The translations under genes and the position numbers were made by a program. DNA of 64,000 nucleotides, from contig WBMZ01010245.1 of NCBI GenBank assembly GCA_013400975.1, positions 55,238 through 119,237 on the forward strand, given 5' to 3'. Shown piece after piece: positions 1 through 56,869 of this stretch. This stretch comes from Atrichornis clamosus (lineage: Eukaryota; Chordata; Aves; Passeriformes; Menuridae). A model generated the notes under the pieces. It saw only the letters and a program-made list of their open reading frames with translations. It did no database searches and was not told where the DNA came from. Each line of letters begins with the position of its first letter. The first letter of the stretch is position 1.

Positions 1-3000
1 CTGAACAGCTCTTGCCAATCTGGAACTTCTCTCGCAGGCCAGTGCAGCACTGCAAAGCTTGGCTGCTGGGTTAGGAACGTGTCTGTCTTGGCTGCTTGTA
101 AATACTCTATTGTGTTGTAAAATAGAAGAGCTCAGACATAAACTCTGTGCCAGCACTGGGTTGGGAAAGGTGATGGGAACTAGACCACGCTGCAGCGATG
201 ATCGTAAAGCAGCTGTGTGGGTGTGAAGAGGCTGCTTTTAGGTTGCTAAAGGGTACTCTTAATTTATGGGTAGTTTATCTCTTTCCTCCTAAATTTGTAT
301 TATAGTGATGGGACACTTTGCTTAATTTTTAGTCTGTTGCATATAGTGTTGGTATCTCTTTGGAAAAAAAAAAAATCTCAAAAGTCGCTTCTTGTGTTAC
401 TGAGCTGGCTGTGCTGAAGGCAAATAGGAAATGACAGCGAGAAGGGTGCTGAGCCTCTGCTTCAGAGGAGGGAGGGAGGCAGTCGAGTCCCCCTCAACAC
501 CACTGTGACACGAAGACGGACCCCGAGGGGTCCCGGGCCCTTCCTGCTACCAAGACTGGAACCTTGTTTTACAAGTCCGAAAGCAAAATATCTTTGTGCC
601 ATAAAACCTTACTCTCAAGGCTGTGCTAGGGGCTCCCGTGGTCCGTGTGGGATCGGCTCAGAGCCTGGAGCGAGCACAGAACTGCAGATGAACCCTGTGA
701 TGCTCTCAGAGCCGGGGACTCGCAGGAACCCCGGCCCTTCCGAAAGAGCCGCCGCCCCTCGTAGTGTCCTGTGGTCCAGGGAGAGGAACTGCTGAATGGA
801 TTGCAATCAAGAAATAGTTACTTGGTGAAATTCAAAATAAGATTAGTTTGGTATTTGTATGAACTTAATGGAATTTGGCCTTTTTATTACCTTCTGCTTG
901 GCTCTGTGTTCCCTCTGCTTGGATTCTGTCCGTGAGTGTTGGTGTAAGGCCTTGACGTGTTCAGCCTCGTTGGGAGCATCACAAGAGTGAAGCCAATCAT
1001 CCAGTTGACTCCTGGAGGAACCTGACTGTTGAAAAGCAATTCTAAAGTTACCGTTTTTAGCAAATCTGCTGTCATTCAATGTGTATTTCTTTTTAAAATG
1101 AATTTGCTTGTCCTTCTCAGAAGGAAGCACTTATTCTTGCAGTTTGGGCAAATTCACTGCAGCACAATGCAAGCTGTAAGGGGACAGGTAGAGAAATGAC
1201 TTTTTAAATATTGTATAATAAAGTTAGTATTAACTCCTATGGTGTTGTTATTTTTTTGCCAACAGATTTGCAATCAGCCAGAAATTCTGTTCCTGGTAGT
1301 GCTTTTCTTCCCACTTCAGAGTTCCAGCTGGTGGTATTAAATAGTTTCTTCTTCTCAGCCCAGAAAAGTCCTTTGGGAACAGGATCTGGTGGCTGGGAGG
1401 ACCTGGAATAGTCCTGGCAGCTAAAGAGGAACCATCAGCGGAGGTTAAATGTGGGCACAGATGCTCTTGCTTAGCTGAGCCCCAACCCCTGGAAAGTCCC
1501 AGCAGCACCAAAAAATCTGGAGCTGAGGACTCATGGCCTGAGAGCTCTGAGCTGGACTCGACACCAAAGCTCTGTTAATCCAGACTCTCCCAGCAGCATT
1601 CCAGCGCTTCCACCATCCCCACTTCCAAAAGTCTTTTCCCATAACCGAGTCCCATGAAAACTGATGGAGAATTTTAGGAAGGCCACGTCTAAATCTGACA
1701 AGGCAGAGTGTTCTTTAAGCAGGAAAAGCATTACTTTTTGCTTTAGTTTGGGGAATGATTTAATTCTTGGAGTATCAAAACTGGTTTGTGTTTGAGGACC
1801 CTCATGGATGGAGGAACTGGACATCAGCTTCATCCAACACAGCCCAAAGCAAACACTCTCTGCTTCACTTAAATAAACCACAGACAGTTTTAGTTACATG
1901 TTAAATTACGTTCTGTGAAGTCTTGGGGGTTTTATTTTTTTTTTTCCCAGTTCATTCTTGCTGCTCCTGCCTCTCCCTCTGCATATCTAAGGTTCCAGAA
2001 TACAAATAGTACTGCAGATACCTCTCGTTTGAAATAAAGGATCAAATGTGCTATGATTTTTTTAAAAGGAAGAAAAAAAAGAAAAACCTTCCCCTTTATT
2101 TTTTCAATGTTTTCATATCTAAGAGCCAAGCAGTGACATGTACAGAAAGTCTTTGAATATTAAAAAAAAAAATTCTTGCTGTGTGTCAGAATATTGAACA
2201 ATTAACTGTTTATATTAAAATTCTGAATAAATTACCCAAGAATAACTGTTCATTTTGTGTCTGCTGTCTGTGCAGCACTGAAGGCTGCTTTGCCACGGAG
2301 AAAGCCTTGGAGTAAGTTGCAAAATAAATGGTGTTTAAAAAAAACCCCAAAACTCACAGATCTACTAACTCTAGGCTTGTGGTGTGAAGCCAGTGGAACT
2401 TCTGCCTGATGGCTCCAGTGATCCGTGTCCTCACCTCAGGGCCCGATCCCATGGAGTGAACTTTGGTACCAGGATCCCTTCTGAAGCATTGAGAGCTGCA
2501 GCTCTGTGATGCAATTCTGTTATTTCCTGTGCACAGACCTGGTCTTCCCTGCTCGGAGCAGACAAACTCCTCACAGGCAGTTTTAAAGCATAAAAGTCAG
2601 AGGATCAGCCCCACCCCTGTCCTGTGGTGGAGCTGATGTAACTGGGTGTGCACCAGGAACCTCCTCTCTCGCCTCCCGTCCTGCCCAGGCCCCTCTGGGG
2701 GTGTCAAATCTTCCTGACTTGAACCTGGTTTTGTTTCACCTGAGCCAGGATTTCGCTCCTGATGGGCTGCACCAACGAGGGACTCACCAGATCTGTCCTT
2801 AGCTGCTCAGGGAAAACATCCCACGTGCCTCCCCTTCAGGGGCATCACTTTGTGTTGCTGTTCCTTGGGCCGTGGGATTGCTGCTGGAGCCAGCTCCTCC
2901 CGGGGCTGCCAGCCAGGTGAGATGGTGCAGCCACACACCTGGTGGAGCCAACAGCTCTGGCTTTGGATTTCCCTCCCCGTGGCTCTGTCCAGCCACAGTT

Positions 3001-4380
3001 TGGTTTGCCCAGCTCCCCGCTCACAGCCTGCTCTGGCCCTGCCTCTGGCCCTTCCTGCCTCAGCCCAGCTCCTGCTCTTTCCTTGCACAACCTTTGAGTC
3101 TGGTCTGGATCCGTATGGAGCTCTCTCCTCCACCTGCCCCTCAGGAGCACACAGGGAGTTTGACACCTGTGGGAATGAGTTGCTATGTGATTTTGTAACA
3201 AGTGCTGTTTTTTCAGAGGGGTTGAGGTGAGCTCTCCCTGCACTCCTTGCCCCTGTCCCTGACAGGCTCCAGGGACTGTTTTCCTGGCCCAGGGCTCAGA
3301 CAAGCTGAGAGGGAGATGGTGTTGCTGGTAGAGCAGAGCATGCAGTGCTGATGCCACCTATGGCCTCCAAGTGTGGGGCTGGACGAGGGACCAGAGCCCT
3401 TCCATGTCCTTCTTGTGAGGGGCCAGAACTGGACACAGCACTCAAAGACCTCACCAGTGCCATTTTTTTACAAAGCCTGTCTGGAGTTCTCTCACTGTGA
3501 GAATGACCATTAAAAAAATGGTATTTTAAGATGTTTTGGAGTTGCTTCTTCTGGCACAGGCTTGTTCTCCTGGGAATCCTAAAATGCAAAAATAAGCAAA
3601 GACACAAAACCTGCTGTCTCGGGAGGTTTGCTTCCCACTGGGCTCTCTGGGATGCTGTGGGGAGGCAGCTGAGGCTCGGACAGCCCTCGTGCCATTATCC
3701 CTCATCACTCTTCCAGGCTGCCCACACAGTTCAGCTTCGGCAAACCCAAAACCGTGTCAGACACGTGGCAGGAGGAGAAGAGCTCGTCCTTGTTTGAGCC
3801 AAGGACAACTCACCGACCCATCAGCCAGAGCAGCTGCCTGGTGTTTAGGAGCTGCCCTGATCTCTGATGCTAATCGAGCTCTTGTGGACTTCAGAGAAAT
3901 TAAACCTTAATTCCTCTTCGCTCTTGTGGTTTCCTGGAGCACGGGGTAATTGCTATGCTAAGTGCTGCCAAAACTGCGGTCTCTGAGTAATTGGAGTGTG
4001 AGTGGATCTTGTTCTGATTAGGGCTTGGCTGGGGCTGGTGAGCGCTCGGGGCGCTGGGATGAGGAGCGTGTGTGTGTGTGCATCAGCCCACGGGGATTGT
4101 TGGGAAGGGGGGAATGGCTGTGCCAACAAACCCGAGCCTGGACCATGCCAGAGGCTCTGTCTGCTGGACAGAGGCCCAAGGGCAGGGGCACCACCCCGCT
4201 GGCCTTGGAGCTGAAATCCTCGTCTCTCACCTGCACGGGTGAATATGCTCAGAACAGGCATGTCTGTGCTTTGCTATCGCTCCACCTGCGTTAAGACTGA
4301 GACCTGCTGGGCTCTGGGGTCTCTGCTGCTGCACGAGGTCAAACCATGAGAGCAAAGGCAAGGGCCTCGTTAACAGGAGC
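1..4380. other. Upstream flank without a confident gene
   Basis: I see no exon chain here. The first 2.3 kb is AT-rich and holds several AATAAA-type signals on the plus strand (near 1216, 2033, 2226 and 2321), so it may be the 3' UTR of a plus-strand gene lying to the left, but no coding exon supports this. The part from about 2.4 to 4.4 kb is more GC-rich, has a CR1 scrap and a short TG run near 4067. Open frames of 60-170 codons on both strands lack domain-like composition and I treat them as chance. Confidence 0.4.
3395..3470 (-). mobile_element. CR1 LINE fragment, antisense
   Basis: The stretch resembles the internal 3' part of avian CR1 elements read in antisense: a 'ccttctTGTGaGGGGCCAGAACTGGACAC' type segment followed by a 'CTCACCAGTGCC' type segment. 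Boundaries are uncertain because the copy is diverged and truncated at both ends. It sits upstream of ARHGEF18 and has no visible coding role. Confidence 0.55.
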
Positions 4381-4384
4381 CCTG

Positions 4385-4470
4385 CGCAGGAGGCTGACGA
4401 GCCACGGTGCAGGGAGCCCCCGGGCCGGGGCGGGCCGGGCGTGCCGGGCTCTCGGGGCTCACACACAGCG
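4385..4470. promoter_or_regulatory. Small GC/CpG-rich cluster, possible upstream promoter
   Basis: A short run dense in G, C and CpG (for example GGGCCGGGGCGGGCCGGGCG) contrasts with its surroundings and includes Sp1-like GC boxes. It lies about 340 bp upstream of the exon candidate at 4807. It could be a promoter of a far-5' ARHGEF18 transcript; nothing else supports this. Confidence 0.2.
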
Positions 4471-4806
4471 GTTTTTCTCCGAAGGGAACAGGAAGCAGTT
4501 GCAGCAATTGCTGTTCCCCGCAGCCGTCGTGACTTCAGGGCTTCCAAGGCCCCTGCACCCAGCGCTTCGGGGTCCACGACCCCCCTGGTGACTCTGCTGG
4601 AGCCTCCCAGAGCCCAGACCCCTGCGGGGGTGGGAGAGAGCAGCCCTGGGGCCGCTGCCGCGGGAACGGCAGCATGGGCGAGGTGGGTTTGTTTGTGCCG
4701 TCGGAAAGGGGAAGCGGTGAGAGGGCTGAGCCAGCGGTCCCCGTGAGCAAACCACCCTCATGGCCGCTGCCTCCCCGGTGAGGCTCCGCTTCTCGTTCTG
4801 CTCCAG

Positions 4807-4884
4807 CAGCTGGAGAAGCGGCCGGGGCTGTCAGATCCGAGTGTACATGAGGAACCTGCCACAGAGATGCCTCCAGCCCTCGGG
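4807..4884 (+). CDS. Candidate cassette exon (26 codons), unassigned
   Basis: A good pyrimidine-rich acceptor (ending CTGCTCCAG) and a strong donor (GGG|GTAAGT) bound 78 nt, a multiple of three. Frame 0 is open and reads as an acidic peptide ending in ATEMPPALG. It cannot be joined in phase to the exon at 11523, which needs one base from its predecessor, so it would have to be a 5' UTR exon or join through the exon at 6441. The acceptor is followed by a second CAG, a NAGNAG arrangement. Chance is a real possibility. Confidence 0.25.
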
Positions 4885-6337
4885 GTAAGTCGCTCTCTGC
4901 ACAAGCTCCATCCCACAACAGCGGGGTTGTCACTCACCTTCCTCAAGGCCTTGTGAGGAAGCAGCTTGTCTTGAAGCCAGGAAGCCCCAGCGCTGGGTTT
5001 GGTGCAGCCTCCCCGCTGCACGGGCTTGAATGCAAAACATGGACTGTGGAGGCTCAGCCTCCAAGGGGTTTTGCTGTGCTGTGAGTGAAGAGGAGGAGAT
5101 GAGGTCAGGGTTTAACCCCCATGTGTCCCGTGGCTGGCTCTGGGGCAGTGCTGGCCTGGCTGGGCACCCTTTGCGTGCTGCTCCTGGCTCCTGCTGCTGC
5201 TGTGCCGCAGATGAATGTTTGCAAAGACACCCTGGCACTGCCCACAGCTGGGTTTGGGCTGTGCACAAGAGGGGCCCGTGTCTGGGACCCCCAGGTTCCA
5301 CTCTGAACTGCCCACTCCAGGGCTGGTCACCAGTGTCATCAGGGAGATGGAAGCAGAGAGGATGTGGGCAGGACTGTACTAAGCAGGTGACACTTTGGGG
5401 TTTGTGGCTAGGCAAGGAAAATTGTTTTTACCACTTGCTTTTGTGTAACAGCAGTCCAGCCTGGGCTCCAAGCTGTGGAGGTACCTGTGGTCATTCCCAA
5501 AGGCTGGGCTCTGCTCAGTGAGGCCACAGGCATCAGCTGAACAACAGAGAGGAGCTTTGGTTTGGCCCCGGAGCCCAGCGGCTGCACTGGGGTAAAACTT
5601 GGTTTCTTCAACCTAATTCAGGGGTTGGGAGCAAAGTTGGGAGCCTGTCTGGGCTGTGGGGCTGGTGCCAACTGGGAGCAGTGGGCTTGGAGGGTGGGGA
5701 GTTGTGTCTCTCAGGGCAATTTGGAGTTAGCTGAGATCACTCCCATCTGCCTCCCTGCATGGGAGAGCTGAGGAGAGCCTGGAGAAAGACCCTTTCCAGG
5801 GGACTGAGACTTGCTGTGAGCTGCAGGATGATGCTGATGTTGTGGATGGATGGGGTTTGTGCAGTCCCTTGCAGAGGCTCTGCAACAGCACTTGAAAATG
5901 AGAAAGAAGTGTAAATATCAAGCCTTCCTAAACGTCTTGTAAAGACATCAAGCCTTTTATATATGAGCTCTCACCCTGCACTGAAGGTGAAGGTGACTCT
6001 CACCCAGGTGAAGGTTCTGCTCCTGCAGAACTGCATGAAAGGTGCTGGTTTGTCATGTTGGCAGCTGGCAGCCATGAACAGAGCAGGGAGGCTTTGGCAG
6101 AGGGAAAGGGGGTTGTGGTGTCTTGCCAGCTTGTTTTCTGTTTGTCTGCAAGCCCCGAGCAGCGCTCAGGGGCTGTGTGTGCTCCGAGGCCACTGAACCC
6201 CAGGCCCAGCTGCAGGAAGTCACCAACCTGTCACACAGGTGGGAACGCCAGGGACCAGGAATTTCTCCCTGGCTACAGCTTCCATCAGCTGATACTTCTG
6301 ACAAAACACTTGGCTTCTCCACTCCCCCCTTGGCAGC

Positions 6338-6440
6338 CCCTGGGCTGCAGCCTGCAGCGCTGCCTTAGAGCGCGCTGAGCTCTGCCGTGCTCCGAGCCGG
6401 CGCCTCCTGCCCGGGGCTGTACCTTGCACGGGGCTCCCAA
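6338..6440 (+). promoter_or_regulatory. GC-rich 5' leader or promoter of the first coding exon
   Basis: The 70 bases before the ATG are GC-rich with clustered CpG (GAGCGCGCTGAG, GAGCCGGCGCC). An in-frame TAG at 6366-6368 shows that the sequence further upstream is not coding in this frame, which favours a first coding exon over an internal one. A weak acceptor-like site ends at 6337, so the leader may instead belong to a 5' UTR exon spliced to something upstream. Confidence 0.3.
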
Positions 6441-50350
<43,910 letters not shown>

Positions 50351-51345
50351 TTGTTTCCATTTAAAGCTGAATCTCCTGACACACTGTTTCAAGAACTCAG
50401 GCCCCAGTGTGCAACGTGATGGAGACCCGACATGGATGTCTTCTGATCCCTGCCAAGTTACTACTAGCAAGGACCAGACCAGGATTACTGTCCTACTTTG
50501 TTGGCTTCTCTGCCAGCAGCTCAGAATGAGGGCACAGTAGTAACAATTTGCTTTTAAATTCTCCAGTGTGTTGACACATGGCATGGGTGTATCAATTCAG
50601 AGCATGTTAAAATTCTGACATTTATTGTAATGTGCTCTTTTTGGAGAATGTTCTATGGGCACCATCTTGTAAATTATCGGAGATGTTGAACCACCCAGAT
50701 TTTTATGTAAAAAGTTTTAGTAGTAGGCCCCAAAATGGCTGCAAGTTTTTAACTCTGTTTTCCCAGGTCCAGGTCAGTAAGGGGTTGTGTGTTGGTAAGT
50801 AGGTGACAGCGAGCCAGTCCCCTTCCAGCCAGGTGTGCCAGGCACTGTGAACCCAGTGGCACAAGGCCAGTGGCCAGGTACAGTGCAACAGAAGGTAAGG
50901 TGAGCCTCTGACAGCATCTTCAAGGGGCAGGAGCTCCACCTTTTCGTGGAGGAGAAGGGTTGGACACGTGAGAATTGACAGTGATATTGAAGAGTTGGAC
51001 TGAATGCACACTTCATTGGCCACCAGCGTCACTGGGATCCCTGTCTCCCTCCTGGGGAGAGCAGAACAGGTTCCCAGGCAAACTAATGAGTTGGCTCAGA
51101 ATGAACTTAGAGACTTGAATTTTGTTCTCTGCTGAAGGTCTGCCTAAGAAGCGTTCAAATGCAGTAATTTATTGTCTTGTTTAATCCTGTTTTCTGCATC
51201 TTTTGTTTGTCTGTTAATTTGTTGGGACTTTACTCCCAGTACCAGAAGATATCAAAGCTGCTGTTACTGCAGAGGCTTCTCTGCAACATTGTGTTAGGAA
51301 TGAAGGGAATAAGAACTGTTTGGTTTTAAAATTAAAAATAATAAT

Positions 51346-51351
51346 AATAAA
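51346..51351 (+). promoter_or_regulatory. Candidate proximal poly(A) signal
   Basis: AATAAA in an AATAATAATAAAAAA context about 1 kb after the ARHGEF18 stop. It could give a short 3' UTR form. The A-rich context could also cause internal oligo-dT priming artefacts. Confidence 0.3.
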
Positions 51352-54300
51352 AAAATACTCTTAGCTAAACCTGTGTTTAGCTGCTTTCAGCTAAACCAGC
51401 TTTGATACCTCTTGTTAAATGGGTCAGTTTTTGATCATGGAATGGTGATGACATAAGTGTTCTGCTGAAAAGGCATTATTTCCCTTTGTAGTGATTTGCA
51501 CAGTCTTTTTGTGTTGTATTTTTCACCGTCTCTCAGATTCTTTTTACACACCTCACCCAAGGATGTGTGTTGTGGTCTGTGTTGAATGTGACTGGTCAGA
51601 TAATGATGCACAGGAGAGGTTGTTCAGGGGTATTGTTACAGAATTAAAGAAACCAGTATCTCAAAGCTTAAAAATTGGATTAACACCTTTCGGAACACGA
51701 TTGATAATAGCTTTTTTTTAATCTTTAACTCTTGATTTAAAGTGATTTTAGCAGCAGTGGATGGAAGGCCTGGTCAGTCCTTCATCCAGTCTCAATGGCA
51801 ATGGATCCAGTGGCTCTTTGCCAGTCTCCTCAAATCACTGACTTGGCTCTGTGATTAGGCCCTGTGTGATGTTAGTGATGTCTTTGAGGCCATAACTTCA
51901 CTTTGCTTGAGAGTTTTAAAATTATTTCAGTAGTTACAGTGCAAGAAACTTTATCAATTTTCAGCAGAAAACACAAGAGTTTATTTCAAGTGGTGATGAT
52001 TTGGGTTACTGTCTTCAGACGAGAAATTGAAAAACCCCAATTTGCTGGTCAGGGGAAAGATAAGCCACAAAATACTGAATTGGTCTTAGGGACGAGCACC
52101 TCTGCTGGAACAGTTCTTGGATTTAAGGGTCTTTTTCTTAGCTGAGTGATGCTGGCACCAACCTGAGGCAATGGCACTGAGTTTAGTGAGAGGAAACTCC
52201 AAACTGTGGCTCGTTACCAGACTGGGGATGGTCCCTGAGCCCCCAGCAAATCAGTGCAGTGAAATTGGACAGACTTTGCTTTAATACCAAAGGACTGCTT
52301 GGTAAAACAGCAGCATTGCAGAACTTGGAGTGACTGTCAGCAGAAAACAGTGTGGGGCTGTTCCACATGGTGATGGTGTGTTGTTGTTGTTGTTGTTGGG
52401 ATATGATACTGGTGGTGGTTAGAACACAGTTCTACTCCACATTCAGTTTGTGCATTCCTAACAGTTAGGTTGGAATGGAGGGGAATTCTTAAAACCAGTG
52501 TGACTTCTGATCAATCCAGCAGCTCGGTAGGACTGGCACTGATTTTTCCATCGGGTGATGTGCGGACTCCAGTCACCTCTGATCCCCTGGAATTTCCCCT
52601 GGAAGCACACAGGGAAGCAGCAGGAATGCACAGTATGTTCTCTCCTTTGTGCTGTGGTTTGGGCCACTCCTAGTGAAAACTCAATGCCCCCATTGCCTTA
52701 AATTACCAGGTTTTTAGGAGTTTTAGCCTAAAGCTAAGTTGCATCAGTGGAATAAACCACCTTGGCCAAAAAGGCATGTCAGTTTGGGTGTTCGGAAGCA
52801 ATTTTTGGAAACATTTACTTAGCTTAATTTTGTGCCTGTCCTAAAGTATGGGAGGGAATCTTGGAAGGGCTGGAGCAGCTAATTGGCTGCTTTCTTCTTC
52901 TGTGCAGTGGATGCATTTGGATATAGAACAGTGACTTCTGGAAAATAGTCTGCAGTGAGGTCTCATTTCTTTTAATGTTTTAACTTAAACATAACTTGTT
53001 TAATACTTCTTGTCAGCAGTGCTTCAAATAAGTTTTGGCTGTTAAGAAATGGACCCAGTCCTGTGACAGGCCAGGCTGTTGGTTCAACACCCCAAAAGCT
53101 CCTTGGAATATGGGTCTTCAATCTGTAACTGAGAAATGACCTTAAAAGTCATTCTCTGTCCTCAGTACACGTGTGTGGCTGCAGCTGGCTTTTGAAATCT
53201 GTTTGCTCCCTGAGTGGAGGTGGTGTCTTCCCTCACTTGGGTCAGCCTGGAGAAGGTTTTGGAATTAGCAGGTGCTGTCATACCTCATTGCTAGTGAGGG
53301 GTCACCCTACCAGGGCATGGGCAGGGGATCTCTAAAAGGCTGAGGGAAGCAAGTGAATTATTTTCTTTAAATGAATATGTGTTTCTTTAAATGAATAACG
53401 GGTTTCTTCACTTGTGCAAAGCTGTGAAATTGTTATCAAGTCATTCCAGTTGAGTGGACTAATGTTGGACTCTTCACTCAAATCTTGTTCCTAGAAAAAT
53501 AACTCTTCTAGGTAAATTAGTTTGCAAAGCACTGCTGTGTCCTGGGCTAAGTAACCTGCTATTGATTCTGAGTCACATCTTTCCTATTGGACTTTTTGAT
53601 CACTTCAGATAAAACTTTCCTGTTAAGTGATTTCTGAGGATGAGACAGTTCAAAATTCTGTGCCTCCCAGGTGCCTTTTGGCTTCTCTGTGAGCTGGGGT
53701 GTGGAGGAAATGCCAGAACGAGCTTTGAACTGCCGCTGTGTTTGCTTGGTGTCTCAGCCTTAAAATTATCAGCATGTTTGTCCTTCAGTATTGTGATGTT
53801 GCAATGCAGAGGCTGTTTCTATGGTTCTGATTTCAATTTGAACTCTGGTGTAAAGGAAGCTTCCTCTTTCTCTTCCCATCTGGAATGTGGTCTTTCCATA
53901 TTCCAGGCTGAGGATCCCTCCGTGGTCACTAGTGCTGAGCACAGCTGCCCTGTGTGTATTGTGAATGCTTCCCTAGTTTTTAACTGTGCTATCTGTGGAT
54001 TGTAGCTGTGGCTTGTCCCACAAATTGGGATTGCTGATCATCCCCCAGCGTGAGGCAGAAGAATTGTTATTCCTAGAAATGCTTGCTCCTCCAGGTACTT
54101 GCATTCCTGCACAGCTAGGAGTCATTCTAAATGATTTGCAGACAGTTTTGTCTTTCTGAGTAGTAGTCAGATGATTCTGCATACATGGAGCTTGGTGTTT
54201 GTCATTTGCTTTTACAATGAAAGTTGAAACTTAAACTAGGAAAGGATTAAAAATACATATTTCGTTTCACTTCTAACTCTGCGGAATAGGAGCTGAGGCT

Positions 54301-54782
54301 CCCCGGTGCTGCTCAGTGGAGTCCCTGTGTGTCGTGCCCCCCATGCAAGGGAATTTGGAGATTTTGTTGTCTTCCCCAGCAGTTCTCACATTTATCAGGA
54401 AGATCTGGACGCCAGGTTACGAGTGTGCTGTAGGCAAAGCAAAGCCTTTCCCCTGCTCTCTGCTCCGAGACCAGACCCAACATCTTGGTAACCACTGGCG
54501 ACGTCACCATCCACCATCAGCACGTTCCTGTGCGAGCTCTGGTTCATCACATTTGTGCCATGTTTATAAATCAGTTTTTTATATTTTTGTACTGAAAGAA
54601 ATTGGAGCACTTTAGAAAAGTTTTGTTTCAAATTCCATTTCTGTTTGTACCCGGAAGGAAATCTCTCATGGGTGTAGATCCCGTTGGCATAACTGCGTGC
54701 ATCTCACTCAGAGCTGTGAACTCTCCTGACGCTCTTTAGTCTTAGGTCTGGTTTCTAGGCCCACCTTGCACTGTAAAGATTT

Positions 54783-54788
54783 AATAAA
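54783..54788 (+). promoter_or_regulatory. Candidate distal poly(A) signal of ARHGEF18
   Basis: AATAAA in TTTAATAAATAATCATGG, followed within 60 nt by a GT-rich stretch (TTTTGTTGGGGAAGAG), as expected of a cleavage site. Confidence 0.5.
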
Positions 54789-55088
54789 TAATCATGGTTC
54801 ATGGTTAAATTGACCATTTTGTTGGGGAAGAGTTTGGTTTTGTTTTTTCGTTAGGGTGTAAACATTGTAAATATTTCCTTTACTGTTGATACTGCAGTAG
54901 CAACATCTTTGTAGTCTTTATTTTATTTGTAAAGTTGATGGTGAAATGTTAATATTCTGTTGAATTGTGCACTCTTGATTAATTGTCAACTTGATCTTAG
55001 CACACCAAATGATGATTTTTACAATGATTGCAATGTTTCTCCACTGAAGGATTTCAGAGCTGCAATAGGACTGAAACCAACTTCTAGC

Positions 55089-55094
55089 AATAAA
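55089..55094 (+). promoter_or_regulatory. Candidate last poly(A) signal of ARHGEF18
   Basis: AATAAA followed by an A-run about 300 nt after the signal at 54783. It could be the true transcript end. Confidence 0.4.
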
Positions 55095-55115
55095 AAAAAG
55101 GAACATTTAAAAACT

Positions 55116-56869
55116 GTCTGCCTTTATACAATTATTTATTATTTTCTATTTGAATGAAGAGCAAAGCAGCTGCCACTTCTCACGTGCTTCTCATTTTCTA
55201 CCCTGGACAGAAATAATCTGCCATAGGAACAAAACTCTGACGTTTTTCCAGAGGAGAGGACGGAGCACAGGAGGTGTTTAGTGGAGAACACGAGTAGCTG
55301 CAGCCCTTGGCAGTGAGGTGAACACCTGAGGGAAAGATCAGCTGCTCTCAAACGTCTGAACTTGACTGGTGAGAGAGAGAACTTGGTTAAGTTGCTTGTG
55401 TTAGTGTGGAGGTGCTTTGCATGGTGCCAGCCTGAGACATGCCTGGCTCTGTCCCAGGCAGTATCGGTTCCCACTTGGAACAAGGATAACAAAAATAGAA
55501 ACTCTCCCTGGTGCTGGTGCCAATTTGGCAGCCCTGACTGCTAGCACCATCCCGTAGCCCCTGGCTGGTGCTGTGCTTCCCAGCTCTGCAGCAGGCTGTG
55601 CTTCCTGGTGAAATCCCCCCTGGTGCCACACTGGCAGGCGAGCCCAGGAGCTGTAGCCTCCAATCATGTCTAGAGAGGAGAACAGATGCAAAACCAGGGA
55701 GACAGTGGGAGGACTGGGCCTTGGATCGGTGCTCTCGAGGAAGAGGCAGGGTTTTGTCATGGGAATATTGTCCTGCAGCCAGGGGTGAGGAAAACCCTGA
55801 GCCAGGGTTGGTGGCAGTGCCAGCAGTGTGGTCTGCCTGTCACTGCCTTTGGGGCTTATCAAAGCAGCTTTGAGGTACCCTGGGCCTCTGTGTGCAGGAG
55901 TCAGTAAAACAAGCCAGCATTTGTCAGCCTCTGAAGTGCATGTGACATCTGGGTTTAAACACAAATGAACTCAACTGGAAAAACCTACGTTTTTCTACTT
56001 TTCCAACATACGTAAACAATAAAAAACTTCTAGGCAGACCAGTGTTTAAAATTTGGTCTTTATGGGAACTAACAGGCTGACGTGAGAGAATGACGTCTCC
56101 AAGTGTGTGTGTGTAGAAGCTTTTGCTTGTGCTTCCTTTAGGAAAATATCCCATCTGTGGGGCTCCTGGGAGCTGAGCCTCAGTGCCTGCTGATCAGTCA
56201 CTGCCTCCGTGCTTCCAGACCTCGTGTCTGTGTCACCAGAGCAAGGCCAGTAACTCCATGTCCATTTCTAATCATTTTTTGGCAGCAAGAAATGGAATCT
56301 AAGTGATGTTGAGGGGGACAGTCTAGGAGAGAAGTTAAGAGGAGCTGCACTTGCTCTTGTGCAGCCGTTTTCATGCGTCAGACCTGTAGGAATTGTTTCT
56401 AGGAAGACAAGAAGAGCACGGATCAGGGAGATCCAGGGTTAACATGGCCAAGAGGCATCCCTGGAGCACAGATTCCCACTGAGAACTGCCCAGTTGCAGC
56501 AGCCCAGAGCTCAGCAGAGCCAAGTTTAAATCCTGGGCAGAATTTGCATCTGTTAGAAGTTTGATGCTGCTGCAGCCATCGATGTTCAAAGGTGTGTGGG
56601 TGTTGCTGTGCTCAGTTCTTGCCACAACAGCAGGGCAGACATTCCTCGGGGATTGCAAACACCTTGCCTGGCAGTGGCCCTGATAACGCTGTCGCTCTGT
56701 GAGACAGGAGGGTGTGATTTCGGGGCAGGGTGTGACTTCAGGACACGGCGGTGCCTTCAGAGCTGGTAACTTGCTCACACCGATATTCCAGCAGCTCCGC
56801 CCTGCCTTGTCTCTCTCTCGAATCTGCAGATAATTAACCCGAAACCCAAACCACATTCTTTCTCTGTAG
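55116..56869. other. Intergenic stretch, no supported gene
   Basis: No phase-compatible exon. A minus-strand frame of 187 codons (55401-55964) and another of 161 codons (56371-56856) are not protein-like to me. This may include introns of the unrecognised plus-strand gene downstream. Confidence 0.35.

Larger units (their letters stand above)
50351..55115 (+). other. ARHGEF18: ARHGEF18 3' UTR (inferred extent)
   Basis: There is no coding frame after the stop. The sequence is AT-rich with poly(A) signals, and has a (GTT)n run near 52380-52398 and a 20-bp duplication at 53361-53400. The last two signals (54783 and 55089) lie in sequence that looks like a UTR end. The full extent is inferred. 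Confidence 0.55.

Noticed and set aside
2807..3357. Overlapping minus-strand frames up to 170 codons
   Set aside because: No splice or domain support, and the region contains a CR1 scrap.
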